DNA from: Palsa-872 sp036495195
Lineage (GTDB): Bacteria > Chloroflexota > Dormibacteria > Dormibacterales > Dormibacteraceae
Direction of reading: 5' to 3'
DNA: 64,000 nucleotides
Assembly: GCA_036495195.1 (NCBI GenBank)
Contig: DASXNH010000025.1
Span: 18,537 to 82,536 of the forward strand
Part shown: one piece after another, positions 18,064-26,009 of the stretch
Layout: the number at the start of each line of letters is the position of its first letter
How positions within the stretch are numbered: position 1 is the first letter of the stretch
The notes under the pieces: model-generated
Told to the model about the DNA's origin: nothing
Seen by the model: the letters and a program-made list of their open reading frames with translations, nothing else
The model's database searches: none
Made by a program: the position numbers and the translations under genes

Positions 18064-18099
18064 ACACACACCCAAGACCTCTCCGGACGCGCGATCCCT

Positions 18100-18105
18100 G
18101 ATAAT
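18100..18105 (+). promoter_or_regulatory. -10 element of the proline-rich membrane protein gene
   Basis: GATAAT on the plus strand, 8 nt before the ATG at 18114; no SD sequence. Confidence 0.5.
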
Positions 18106-18113
18106 CGGCCCAA

Positions 18114-18917
18114 ATGCTCCTCCTCATCGGACCCGCGGTAGCTGTGATCGGCATCGTGGCCGTCGTCTTCGTCATGCGCCACAAGTCGGTCGAGAAGCGC
18201 TCCATGTACTCGGCACGCCGCTCCCAGATCGAGCACAAGGTGCGCGCGGCCCGCCAGCGAACCCTGGCCCCGGGGAAGCGCGCCGACAAGGGCGAGGCCA
18301 TCGACCAGACCGCCAGCGCGGCACCGGCGATGACCTACGAGACGTCGGCATACGCCAGCCCTCCAGTGGCGCCGCCTCCTCAAAAAGCGCAGTCATGGGA
18401 CGCGGGGCCGGTCACGACCCCGGTTGATACGCCTGCCTTCACTCCTCCGGCGCCTGCCTACGAGCCCCCTCCCGCAGCCCCCGCGTACGAGCCGCCCCCG
18501 GCACAGCCCGCGTACAGGCCGCCGCCGGCGCAGCCCGCCTACCAGCCACCGCCCTTCGAGGCCCCAGAAACCAAGCCCGAGTGGACGCCCGCTCCGGCGG
18601 CGCCGTTGGAACCGGAACGAGCCGCCGCGGCGGAGCCGCCAGCGAGCTCGGCAGGTGGCGGAGCCTCATGGTCGGTGGTCGGCGAGAGCAAGGCCTCGTC
18701 GGAGCCCGAGCCCGCGCCCAGGAAGAAGAGTTCGAAGGACGCTCAGGCCGGAGCCTGGCAGCTGGCCTCGGGCGAGGTTGCGGGTGACGAGCCAGATGAC
18801 GCCCCCAGGAGGCCGAGCGCTGCTATTGCCATCGCGCAGTACGCGGTGCTTGTCGTCGGCCTGGTCATGGTGCTGATCGGCGTGGTCGTGATGGTGGCGA
18901 ACTCACACGGCAGCTAG
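18114..18917 (+). CDS. Proline-rich protein with two terminal membrane helices
   Basis: 267 residues. One TM helix at the N-terminus (about 2-20) with a basic flank (RHKSVEKRS) and one at the C-terminus (about 239-261) enclose a long Pro/Ala-rich region. That region contains a tandem PAYxPPPA octapeptide repeated four times (residues 112-147, DNA 18447-18554). No catalytic motif is present. With both ends in the membrane the extended middle part would lie on one side; by the positive-inside rule it is probably cytoplasmic. Function unknown. Its TAG sits in a CTAG palindrome shared with the convergent cofD stop. Confidence 0.65.
   Translation: MLLLIGPAVAVIGIVAVVFVMRHKSVEKRSMYSARRSQIEHKVRAARQRTLAPGKRADKGEAIDQTASAAPAMTYETSAYASPPVAPPPQKAQSWDAGPVTTPVDTPAFTPPAPAYEPPPAAPAYEPPPAQPAYRPPPAQPAYQPPPFEAPETKPEWTPAPAAPLEPERAAAAEPPASSAGGGASWSVVGESKASSEPEPAPRKKSSKDAQAGAWQLASGEVAGDEPDDAPRRPSAAIAIAQYAVLVVGLVMVLIGVVVMVANSHGS
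18447..18554 (+). repeat. Coding tandem repeat (PAYxPPPA x4)
   Basis: Four near-identical 24-27 nt units encode PAYEPPPA, PAYEPPPA, PAYRPPPA and PAYQPPPF within the proline-rich membrane protein. Length variation between strains would be expected. Confidence 0.8.
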
Positions 18918-19849
18918 GTCTTGGCGCCGCCTGCGGAGCTAACGGGTAACACGGTCAGTATCGCCGCCGCCAATCCCCGCCCCCCATCTGTCATGACCGT
19001 GTCGCAGACCAGCGTCCGATAACCAAGCCTCTCGATCTCCGGCGCAACGTCGGCGTCGCGCTGGTCGATTGCAAAAACGCTTGCGACCCCTGCGTACATC
19101 GCCGCCACCGCAGTTGGGGATGCTTCAAAGCCCATCGCTTGCATCATCGCCACCGTCGGGCCCTTGAGAGCGACGCCGCCAACGATCGGAGAGACGGCCA
19201 GTGTGCGGTCGCGTGCCAAATGCGGACCGAGCACCCGCAAGATCGGCGCAATCGAGATGAGCGGGTTGGAGGGACCGATCACAACGAGGTCCGCTTGAAC
19301 TAGCGCAGCCAGCACCTCGGGCGTCGCCTTTGCGGAGTCGATCCCCTCGAAATCGATATGACGCAGCGCCGGCGCCATTCGTTCCCGCACGAAATATTCC
19401 TGAAACGAGAGCACTCCACCATCGGTGTCAAAACGAGTGCGAACCTTTTCATCGGTCATTGGCAGCACAGGCGTCTCGATTCCAAAGCGGCGGCAAAGTT
19501 GTGATGCCGTCTCAGTCAGCCGGCCACCACCTCGCAGCAGCTCGGTGCGAACCAGGTGCGTGGCAAAGTCCTTGTCTCCGATTCGAAACCAGGCCTTCTC
19601 ACCGAGCCGCTGCAGCGCCTCGAGCGTGTGAAACGTGTCGCCCTTGACGCCATAGCCGGCTTCCTCGTTGAAAGCACCGGCGAGCCTGTAGATGACGGCG
19701 TCGAGGTCCGGGCTCACGAGCAGACCCCAGAACTCATCGTCGTCGGCCGTGTTGGCCACGACGGTAAGGTGCCCCGCGGGCAGGATCGACTGGAAGCCCG
19801 AGGCCAGCATGGCGCCGCCCGTGCCACCGGCGAGCACGACCACGTTCAC
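18914..19849 (-). CDS. cofD: 2-phospho-L-lactate (or phosphoenolpyruvate) transferase of F420 synthesis
   Basis: 311 residues of the CofD/FbiA family, which joins the phospho-lactate or phosphoenolpyruvyl moiety from CofC's GDP-activated product to Fo, giving F420-0 or its dehydro form. Motifs: LAGGTGGAMLASGF at the N-terminus, NTADDDEFWGL, DKDFATHLVRTELL, TDEKVRTRFDTDGG and a VIGPSNPLISIAPIL segment. GTG start overlaps the cofE stop as GTGA. Last gene of the fgd-cofC-cofE-cofD operon; its own stop overlaps the convergent membrane protein (CTAG). Confidence 0.92.
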   Translation of the reverse strand: MNVVVLAGGTGGAMLASGFQSILPAGHLTVVANTADDDEFWGLLVSPDLDAVIYRLAGAFNEEAGYGVKGDTFHTLEALQRLGEKAWFRIGDKDFATHLVRTELLRGGGRLTETASQLCRRFGIETPVLPMTDEKVRTRFDTDGGVLSFQEYFVRERMAPALRHIDFEGIDSAKATPEVLAALVQADLVVIGPSNPLISIAPILRVLGPHLARDRTLAVSPIVGGVALKGPTVAMMQAMGFEASPTAVAAMYAGVASVFAIDQRDADVAPEIERLGYRTLVCDTVMTDGGRGLAAAILTVLPVSSAGGAKT

Positions 19850-20583
19850 CGGAACAGATCCTCCGCAGCCGGACGGACGAACTCGCGACCGCTTCCATTA
19901 CCGCGCAGGTCGAGTCCACGGACGATCACGACCGGCGTTCGGCGCGTCTTCCCCATCACAAGGCCCGCGGCAGCTGCCACCTCGTCGGCAACGGCGAGCA
20001 CCGTTGCATGGAGCTCCCTGCCGGCATCGTCTTTTTGCCCGCGCATATCGACCAGGGCCGGCATGCCGGCAACACCGAGCGCAACGTTGACGATCCCGAG
20101 CCGCCACGGACGGCCGAACGTATCCGACACGATCACACCGGCCGTCACTCCAGCGATCTCGCGCAGCCGGTTGCAAAGACGCTCTGCGCTGGCATCAGGG
20201 TCGACCGGGAGCAGCGTCACCACCTCTGCGCCCGGGATGTTCGACCGATCGACTCCGCTGTTGGCGCACACATAGCCGTGGTGCGTCTGCGTAACCAGGA
20301 CGCGCTCGGTGCGCAGGATTCGCACGCTTTCGTCGAGGACCACCTGCACAAAGCGCGGGTCGGGTTGAGCGACCAGATGGGGAGCCAGCCGAATTGCCTC
20401 ATCGCCCGCGATGACCGTGGACAGATCGCGAGTCCGACCCTCGGCCTTGGACACCACCTTCTGTGCCACAACGACGATGTCTCCGGCCTCAAGACCTGCC
20501 CGCGCCGCGATGAGCTGACCCAGATCGTCGCCGGCACCCACCTCGGGCATTCCGTCGACGCCGATGAGCTCGAGGCGCCTCAA
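19846..20583 (-). CDS. cofE: Coenzyme F420-0:L-glutamate ligase
   Basis: 245 residues, single-domain CofE; it adds gamma-linked glutamates to F420-0 in a GTP-dependent reaction. Visible segments: GDIVVVAQKVVSKAEGR, ESVRILRTERVLVTQTHHGYVCANSGVD split over the middle, VIVSDTFGRPWRLG and GVAGMPALVDMRG. The actinobacterial FbiB carries an extra C-terminal nitroreductase-like domain; that domain is absent here. ATG start overlaps the cofC stop by 4 nt. Confidence 0.92.
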   Translation of the reverse strand: MRRLELIGVDGMPEVGAGDDLGQLIAARAGLEAGDIVVVAQKVVSKAEGRTRDLSTVIAGDEAIRLAPHLVAQPDPRFVQVVLDESVRILRTERVLVTQTHHGYVCANSGVDRSNIPGAEVVTLLPVDPDASAERLCNRLREIAGVTAGVIVSDTFGRPWRLGIVNVALGVAGMPALVDMRGQKDDAGRELHATVLAVADEVAAAAGLVMGKTRRTPVVIVRGLDLRGNGSGREFVRPAAEDLFR

Positions 20584-21230
20584 CCCTTGCGCCGCGCGCG
20601 CACAAGGTCTCGTGCGTGCGCGAGATCTTCGGGCTCATCGAGGTCCAGGGCCATCGCGTCCGATTTGTGGACAGCAAAATTGGCCCCCTTCGTCTCGGCT
20701 TCGCGCCTGAATGCCCTCAGCGAGTCATCGCCGAAACGCAGCGAGATCGCGTCCGGAGGACTCAGGTACAGCGCGTTGGTGCCTCCCCTCCCAATCGCCG
20801 GCGCCGCCACGACGGCTGGTGGCACAACGCGACTGGCGACGTCCAACATTTCGTGGACAGATTTCGATGTAACCAGGGGCAGGTCGCTGGACAGAATGAG
20901 GACAGCACGAGCCTTGCTCTTGAGCGCATACGAGATTCCACGCTTGGCGGCAGTGTTCTGGCCTTCCTGGCGCCTTTCGATGACCGCCTCCACGCCAAGG
21001 CGCTCCGCGATCTCCTTTACCTCGGGGCTGCCGCCAACGACGAGGCGGTGATCACCGGCGGCAGCGGCCCGAATCGCTCGCTCGGCATTTCGGAGAGCGA
21101 GCGCCCGACGCGCGTGCGAGTCGAGGACTTCGCCCAAGCGCTGCTTGGCCTGGTCGAGATCCTTGACCAGGACGATGACCCAGGCTCCGGAGTCGTCGGT
21201 CGCTTTGACACGGCCCGGCATCAGCCCCAT
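20580..21230 (-). CDS. cofC: 2-phospho-L-lactate/PEP guanylyltransferase of F420 synthesis
   Basis: 216 residues of the CofC/FbiD nucleotidyltransferase family, which activates phospholactate or PEP with GTP. Seen: VLVKDLDQAKQRLG near the N-terminus, ILSSDLPLVTSKSVHEML in the middle and a Gly-rich GRGGTNALYLSPPDAISLRFGDDSL segment that forms the substrate pocket in this family (written here in parts of the same stretch). It overlaps fgd by 10 nt upstream and cofE by 4 nt downstream. Confidence 0.88.
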   Translation of the reverse strand: MGLMPGRVKATDDSGAWVIVLVKDLDQAKQRLGEVLDSHARRALALRNAERAIRAAAAGDHRLVVGGSPEVKEIAERLGVEAVIERRQEGQNTAAKRGISYALKSKARAVLILSSDLPLVTSKSVHEMLDVASRVVPPAVVAAPAIGRGGTNALYLSPPDAISLRFGDDSLRAFRREAETKGANFAVHKSDAMALDLDEPEDLAHARDLVRARRKG

Positions 21231-22228
21231 CGGGCGCGAATCCGAGGCAGGATCTGCGAACCGTAAAGCTCGAGGAAACGCGCCTGATCGTTGCCTGGCG
21301 CATGAAAGACAAGGTGGTTGAACCCAAGCTCGAGGTATGGGCGAAGCTGCTCCAGGTGCTCGTCCGGATCATTTGAGACAAGCCAGCGGCGGTGCGCGAC
21401 ATTCTCGACCTCGCGCGCGAGCCGCTCCATCTCCCGCGGGTCGTCGATGCCCGCCTTCTGGTCCGCAGGAAGAGCCAGAGCCGCCCAGATCTTGGTGTCC
21501 TCCATCGCGCGTTCGCGGTCGGTGTCGTAAGAGACCTTCACCTCGATCATCTTGTCGAGGTCGGCGGAGTCGCGGCCCGACTCGGTCGCGCCTTCGGCAA
21601 AAGATGGCAGGAGCTGTTCGGAGTAAAGCTCCATGCCCTTCCCTGACGTGCAGATGAGGCCGTCGCCCGCACGCCCAGCGAACTTCGCCACCTGCGGTCC
21701 GCCCGCGCCCACGTAGATCGGGATCGGCTGGTCTGGCTTGTCGTAAATCGTTGCATTGCGGGTGTGGTAGTACTCACCGTCGACCGTCACGAGCTCCTGG
21801 GTCCATAGCTGCTTGATAAGGCGCACCGCCTCACGGAGTCGAGCGAAACGCTCTTTGTTGTCAGGCCACTGGATGCCGAGGGCGCCTTCGTTGAGATGCT
21901 CGCCGGTACCGACGCCGAGGATCATGCGATCCGGGTACAGCGAGCCCAGCGTGCCGAAGGCCTGGGCGACGATTGCAGGGTGGTAGCGAAAGGTCGGAGT
22001 CGCCACCGAGGTGCCCAGCGCGACGCGCTTCGTTCTCTCTCCGGTCGCCGCCAGCCACGCGAAGGCGAAGGGTGCGTGGCCATCGGAGTGGCGCCATGGC
22101 TGGAAGTGGTCACTCACGAACACGCTGTCGAAGCCGCGCTCCTCGGCTGCGACGGCGAAATCGAGCAGCGGGCGAGGGCCGAACTGCTCGGCCGAGGCCT
22201 TGTAACCCAGCCTTAACATCTTGTCCAA
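21221..22228 (-). CDS. fgd: F420-dependent glucose-6-phosphate dehydrogenase
   Basis: 335-residue TIM-barrel oxidoreductase of the luciferase-like family. The sequence follows Mycobacterium tuberculosis FGD1 closely as I remember it: LGYKASAEQF, VSDHFQPWRH, RYHPAIVAQAF, ICTSGKGMELY and GFNHLVFHAPG. The FGD1 active-site set (His40, Trp44, Glu109, Lys198, Lys259, Arg283, from memory) maps to His41, Trp45, Glu110, Lys197, Lys258 and Arg281. It oxidises glucose-6-phosphate and reduces F420, supplying F420H2 to other reductases. It is the second gene of the operon with cofC, cofE and cofD, so the cofactor and its main reducing enzyme are co-expressed. Confidence 0.88.
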   Translation of the reverse strand: MDKMLRLGYKASAEQFGPRPLLDFAVAAEERGFDSVFVSDHFQPWRHSDGHAPFAFAWLAATGERTKRVALGTSVATPTFRYHPAIVAQAFGTLGSLYPDRMILGVGTGEHLNEGALGIQWPDNKERFARLREAVRLIKQLWTQELVTVDGEYYHTRNATIYDKPDQPIPIYVGAGGPQVAKFAGRAGDGLICTSGKGMELYSEQLLPSFAEGATESGRDSADLDKMIEVKVSYDTDRERAMEDTKIWAALALPADQKAGIDDPREMERLAREVENVAHRRWLVSNDPDEHLEQLRPYLELGFNHLVFHAPGNDQARFLELYGSQILPRIRARWG

Positions 22229-22232
22229 CCTT

Positions 22233-22418
22233 CTATCGCTTGTAGTAGCGATTCCAGCTGAAGCCGATGCCGCCCGCAGCCGCCGCGACCACGACGACGC
22301 CGAGCGCGATGAGCGAGTGGCCGTCGAGATTGCCGAGCCCGCCGATGAGGAGGAGAGCGAGCGCGCCGACCGCGAGCAGCATCATGGCGACCAGCGTGAC
22401 GGCGCGGTGGACCTTCAT
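22233..22418 (-). CDS. 61-residue two-TM membrane protein leading the F420 operon
   Basis: Very small protein with two hydrophobic helices (about 7-27 and 36-51) separated by GNLDGHS and a basic C-terminus. No family recognised. It stops 4 nt before the fgd start and has a TAAGCT -10 element 9 nt before its ATG, so it is probably the first gene of the F420 operon. A role in that pathway is not implied by the sequence. Confidence 0.6.
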   Translation of the reverse strand: MKVHRAVTLVAMMLLAVGALALLLIGGLGNLDGHSLIALGVVVVAAAAGGIGFSWNRYYKR

Positions 22419-22427
22419 CGTCCCATC

Positions 22428-22433
22428 AGCTTA
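22428..22433 (-). promoter_or_regulatory. -10 element of the F420 operon
   Basis: TAAGCT on the minus strand, 9 nt before the ATG at 22418; leaderless arrangement. The next 235 bp up to the birA promoter hold no gene I can support. Confidence 0.5.
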
Positions 22434-22668
22434 CCGCCGCACGGGAGTGGGGCCGGAGTGCCGGCCGAGAGAGGTGGACATCCAGGGACGCCTCCCATGG
22501 GGTTCGCCATGGGGGGCCCAGCGGAAGGTGGCCCGGCCCGCAGCGCAAGCCTCTGGGTTCCCCGCGCTCGTGGTGCGCAGGTGCAGCGACGGCGGGACAC
22601 GCCCCGCAACATCCGGATCGGCCGCACGGGCTCCAAAGATCCGGTGGCATCTCTGGTCCCATTCCGAT

Positions 22669-22674
22669 TAGGGT
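22669..22674 (+). promoter_or_regulatory. -10 element of birA
   Basis: TAGGGT on the plus strand, 6 nt before the ATG at 22681; leaderless arrangement. Confidence 0.45.
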
Positions 22675-22680
22675 CGACGA

Positions 22681-23304
22681 ATGGCCGGCGACCTACCCCG
22701 CGTGATCCACCTTGAGTCGGTGGCCTCGACCCAGGACGTCGCTCGCGATCTGCCGGTCGGATCGGTCGTCGTTGCCGATCATCAGACCGCCGGACGCGGG
22801 CGCCTCGATCATCGATGGGAAGCGCCACCGGGCACGGCCCTTCTCGTCTCCTTTGTCCTGGCACCGAACCCTCTGCTGAGCCTCGCTGCCGGAGTTGCCG
22901 CGGCGGAGGCCTGCGATCACGGTGTGAGGCTTAAATGGCCCAACGACCTGCTCCTTGGCGGCCGCAAGGTTGGAGGCATCCTCGTCGAGGCGACGCCGGC
23001 CAAAGCCATGTGCGGGATCGGCATCAACCTCACCTGGGCTCCTGACGGCGCCGCCAGCCTGAACCAGCCTCGCGACTGGCTGCTGGCCAGGCTGAGCATC
23101 GCAGTCGAGAAGTGGAGCTCAGCGCCCCTGCAAGAGGTGCTGGCGCGGTGGCGCGAGCTTTCCGAGACCATCGGACGCAGGGTTCGCGTGCAACTGCCAG
23201 ATCGCGCTTTCGAAGGGTTGGCTGAGGACATCAACGAGCGTGGGGAGCTGCTGGTCGACGGCGCGGCGGTGAGCGCCGGAAGCCTTACGCATCTAGCAGA
23301 GTAA
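22681..23304 (+). CDS. birA: Biotin-[acetyl-CoA-carboxylase] ligase
   Basis: 207 residues, catalytic domain only; the N-terminal DNA-binding domain of Escherichia coli BirA is missing, so it is not a repressor. Motifs: QTAGRGRLDHRWEAP binds biotinyl-AMP, KWPNDLLLGGRKVGGILVE holds the catalytic Lys, and GIGINLTW follows. It biotinylates carrier proteins such as the alpha chain partner of the carboxylase at 3759. It is on the short side (usual 220-270). The 3' end overlaps the convergent sirtuin gene by 20 nt. Confidence 0.9.
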   Translation: MAGDLPRVIHLESVASTQDVARDLPVGSVVVADHQTAGRGRLDHRWEAPPGTALLVSFVLAPNPLLSLAAGVAAAEACDHGVRLKWPNDLLLGGRKVGGILVEATPAKAMCGIGINLTWAPDGAASLNQPRDWLLARLSIAVEKWSSAPLQEVLARWRELSETIGRRVRVQLPDRAFEGLAEDINERGELLVDGAAVSAGSLTHLAE

Positions 23305-24028
23305 GAATCGCCGGCAGCACTTCGCCGGCGCGGCCGTGGATCACGACTTCCGCAAGCGAATCCAGCGGCGTCGGTTCGGTGTTGATGATGATCAGCCTCG
23401 CGCCTGTACGCAATGCGGCCAGCGGAACGTCGGCTGCCGGGCGGACCACCAGCGACGAGCCGACGACGAGCATGACATCAGCGCTTTGGGCAAGAGCCAA
23501 CGCCTCATGCATGGCACCCGCCGGCATCGGCTCACCAAAGAGCACCACGGTCGGTTTGAGAAACATGCCCCCGCACGACTTGCAGATCGGCGGCATCTCG
23601 ACGGCCAGCCGGGCCTGAAGGACCGCGCGCGACTCGCGCCGCCCGCAGTCCAGGCATTGAACCGTGCGGCTGGACCCGTGAAGCTCGACCACGCGCCGGC
23701 TGCCCGAGGCCTGATGCAGGCCGTCGGTGTTCTGCGTCACTACCGCCACGAGAGCGCCTGCCGCCTCGAGCGCGACGAGCGCCATGTGGCCAGGGTTGGG
23801 TCGTGCGGCCAGCGAGATGGCGCCCCGCTCCTTCGATACCTTCCAGTAGGCCGTTAGATCCTGCATGAATGAATCGATCGAAGAGACCTTGACCGGATCG
23901 TACTTGGCCCAGAGTCCACCCGGTCCGCGAAACGTCGGGATGCCGCTTTCCGCAGACGCCCCCGCCCCCGTGAAGGCCACTCCGCTTCGTGCCGCCGAGA
24001 GCAGCTCAGCGGCTCGCTCGACCGTCAT
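23285..24028 (-). CDS. cobB: Sirtuin NAD-dependent protein deacylase
   Basis: 247 residues from the ATG at 24028. NAD-binding motif AFTGAGASAESGIPTFRG, TQNTDGLHQ, catalytic His117 in VELHGSS, and a zinc site Cys125/Cys128/Cys149/Cys152 (CLDC and CKSC). It removes acyl groups from lysines using NAD. The ATG overlaps the stop of the CHASE2 cyclase upstream (ATGA), so both are in one transcript. The longer form to 24130 lies inside that cyclase and has no family support. Confidence 0.9.
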   Translation of the reverse strand: MTVERAAELLSAARSGVAFTGAGASAESGIPTFRGPGGLWAKYDPVKVSSIDSFMQDLTAYWKVSKERGAISLAARPNPGHMALVALEAAGALVAVVTQNTDGLHQASGSRRVVELHGSSRTVQCLDCGRRESRAVLQARLAVEMPPICKSCGGMFLKPTVVLFGEPMPAGAMHEALALAQSADVMLVVGSSLVVRPAADVPLAALRTGARLIIINTEPTPLDSLAEVVIHGRAGEVLPAILTLLDA

Positions 24029-25989
24029 GCCTGCGTTTCTTGAGCCGTCGCGAAAACGGATTGTTCGCCGTAGCGCTGCTTGTTCATCTCGTAGGAATCC
24101 TGCGCAGCCTGGGTCGGGATCCGAACCCATAGGGCTTCGCCGTGCTCACGGATCGCGCTCACTTTCATGACGCGGAATTTCTCAGCCGATTTTCCCTTCA
24201 GCTGAATGCCTGGCATCTCGTCGACGGCTATGTATTCGGAGCACGCCTCGAACGTTGGCCACCCTACGAGAATCTCGAACGCCGGTGCCGCGCTGCAGAA
24301 GCGGGCCGCCGTGTTGACGGTGTCTCCGAGCGCCGTGTATTGCAAACGATCCTTGCTTCCCATGTTCCCCACCACCGCTGGGCCCGAGTTGATGCCGATG
24401 CCCCACCTTACCGGTGGAAGGCCATGCTCGACCAGTTTCGACTGCAGAGCCGGGGCCTGGGCGATCAGGTCGTACGCGCAGCGCAGCGCCAGCAGAGCGT
24501 GATTCGGCTGGTGGACCGGCGCATTCCATAACGCGACCACCTCATCGCCGACGTACTTGTCGATGGTCCCGTCCCATTTGAGGATGAGCGCGCTGATGTC
24601 ATCCAGGTAGTGCTGGATCACCGACAGCACATCCTCGGCCGCCATCGCCTCGGACATCGCAGTGAAGCCGCGAATGTCCACGAACAAAAGCGTGAGGTCA
24701 CGCCGTTCGCCCTTGGAGATGATCTCGCCGACCGAGTGAGTGGCGGCGAGCTGTCTCACGATTCGCGGGTCGACGTAGTGGCCAAAGATGCGCTCGACCT
24801 TGCGTCTCTCGCGATCTTCGAGGACGTATCGCGCCGCCAGCGAAAACGCGGCCGACAGGACGATGGCGATCGGCGCATAGAGCGGATCGGCCAGGTATCC
24901 GGACTTGCCCAGCACGAAGATTCCCGCGTAGTAGGCCACCAGCAGCGCGGCGGTGAAGATCGCGGCGATGCGGAATGACAGCACGTAAACGATGACCGCG
25001 ACCATGAGCGAGAGGACGACGATGGCCAGCAGCATCGAGTTGGTGGGCTGAACGCGGACGTAGCGGTCGGAGAGGATCGTGGTCATGGCATCGCCCATGA
25101 TTCGGTAGCCGTAGTTCTGGTTGTCGAGCATGCAGCGCAGCCGGCTAGCTGGGCAAAAGGTGCTGTCGTGGGTAAAGCTGACAGCTTGCGAGTAGACATC
25201 GCCACCATCGACGAGCTTGGAGCCGACGACGACGATGTGGCCGGTGATCTGTTCGGGGTCTTGACAGCTGGAATTCTCGGCGTCCTGGAATGAGCAGCTC
25301 GGCCCACCGCCTCTGGTGAAGTTGATGAGCATCTGATCGCCCACGAGGGGGATGTGGTGAGGGCCAAAGGTCGCTCGATCGCCGCTCACCTGTAACGCGT
25401 CACTGATTCCCTGGGATATCCGGAGTGCCTGGATGAATGCCGGTTCGTCGGCTTCGTTCTGGTTGCATGTCGCATTTGGATCAGGGCGCAGCACGACGCC
25501 TCGAATGTTGTTGGCGTCGTCAGGGGCGGCCAGACCGCGCTCGCCGACAGCAGCCGCGAACTGCAGGAAAGCGTCCATAGGGTGGACGTCGGCAGTACAC
25601 ACCAGGACCACATTCCCCGCTTTCTTGATCGCGACGATCAGCGGAGCATTCGTGTCGACCTTGGGCTCCTCAGTGGTCGGCGCTGTGGGCTGGTCGAGTG
25701 GGAAGTCGTAGAGGATCACCGACGGGTGAAGGCTCGTCAGGTAGGAGATGACCCTTGCGTGATCGGCGTTGGTCAAGGTGCCGATGGCCGCCATGGAGGG
25801 CTGGTCGAGCGCGATGAACGTCACCCTTTGATCAGGCTTCGGAGCTGGGAACAGCTGGTCCTGGGCGGCGAAGAAAGGCCCGTTCATGACGCCGCGAGTG
25901 CTCAGGATCACGACGAGCACGCCGGCAAGAAGTCCCGCCAGCGCGAAGCGCCAGGCGAGGCGCCAGTCGCCCACACGCTCGCGGACCAT
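24025..25989 (-). CDS. Second CHASE2-domain adenylate/guanylate cyclase
   Basis: 654 residues, paralogue of the protein at 10933-13251. TM helix about 13-32, CHASE2 domain to about 305, three TM helices about 315-395, class III cyclase domain about 425-600. Catalytic motifs are intact: LLFVDIRGFT, IDKYVGDEVVALW and TALGDTVNTAARFC, again with Lys and Asp that favour ATP. The two cyclase domains share long identical stretches, whereas the sensor domains differ, so the two proteins probably answer different signals. ATG start with TAACAT 8 nt upstream inside the bidirectional element at 25997-26003. Followed by the sirtuin gene with ATGA coupling. Confidence 0.9.
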   Translation of the reverse strand: MVRERVGDWRLAWRFALAGLLAGVLVVILSTRGVMNGPFFAAQDQLFPAPKPDQRVTFIALDQPSMAAIGTLTNADHARVISYLTSLHPSVILYDFPLDQPTAPTTEEPKVDTNAPLIVAIKKAGNVVLVCTADVHPMDAFLQFAAAVGERGLAAPDDANNIRGVVLRPDPNATCNQNEADEPAFIQALRISQGISDALQVSGDRATFGPHHIPLVGDQMLINFTRGGGPSCSFQDAENSSCQDPEQITGHIVVVGSKLVDGGDVYSQAVSFTHDSTFCPASRLRCMLDNQNYGYRIMGDAMTTILSDRYVRVQPTNSMLLAIVVLSLMVAVIVYVLSFRIAAIFTAALLVAYYAGIFVLGKSGYLADPLYAPIAIVLSAAFSLAARYVLEDRERRKVERIFGHYVDPRIVRQLAATHSVGEIISKGERRDLTLLFVDIRGFTAMSEAMAAEDVLSVIQHYLDDISALILKWDGTIDKYVGDEVVALWNAPVHQPNHALLALRCAYDLIAQAPALQSKLVEHGLPPVRWGIGINSGPAVVGNMGSKDRLQYTALGDTVNTAARFCSAAPAFEILVGWPTFEACSEYIAVDEMPGIQLKGKSAEKFRVMKVSAIREHGEALWVRIPTQAAQDSYEMNKQRYGEQSVFATAQETQA

Positions 25990-25996
25990 GCGCCGC

Positions 25997-26003
25997 TATG
26001 TTA
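25997..26003. promoter_or_regulatory. Bidirectional -10 element TATGTTA
   Basis: On the plus strand TATGTT (25997-26002) lies 7 nt before the MFS GTG at 26010; on the minus strand the overlapping bases (25998-26003) read TAACAT, 8 nt before the cyclase ATG at 25989. It is the same layout as 3746-3752. Confidence 0.6.
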
Positions 26004-26009
26004 GGGAGC

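Noticed and set aside
22434..22668. Possible SRP or other structured RNA in the GC-rich gap before birA (contains GCGGAAGGTGGC)
   Set aside because: The SRP domain IV consensus (AGG-x-CCGGAAGG-x-AGCAG) is not matched on either strand, and no RNase P or tmRNA core is seen.
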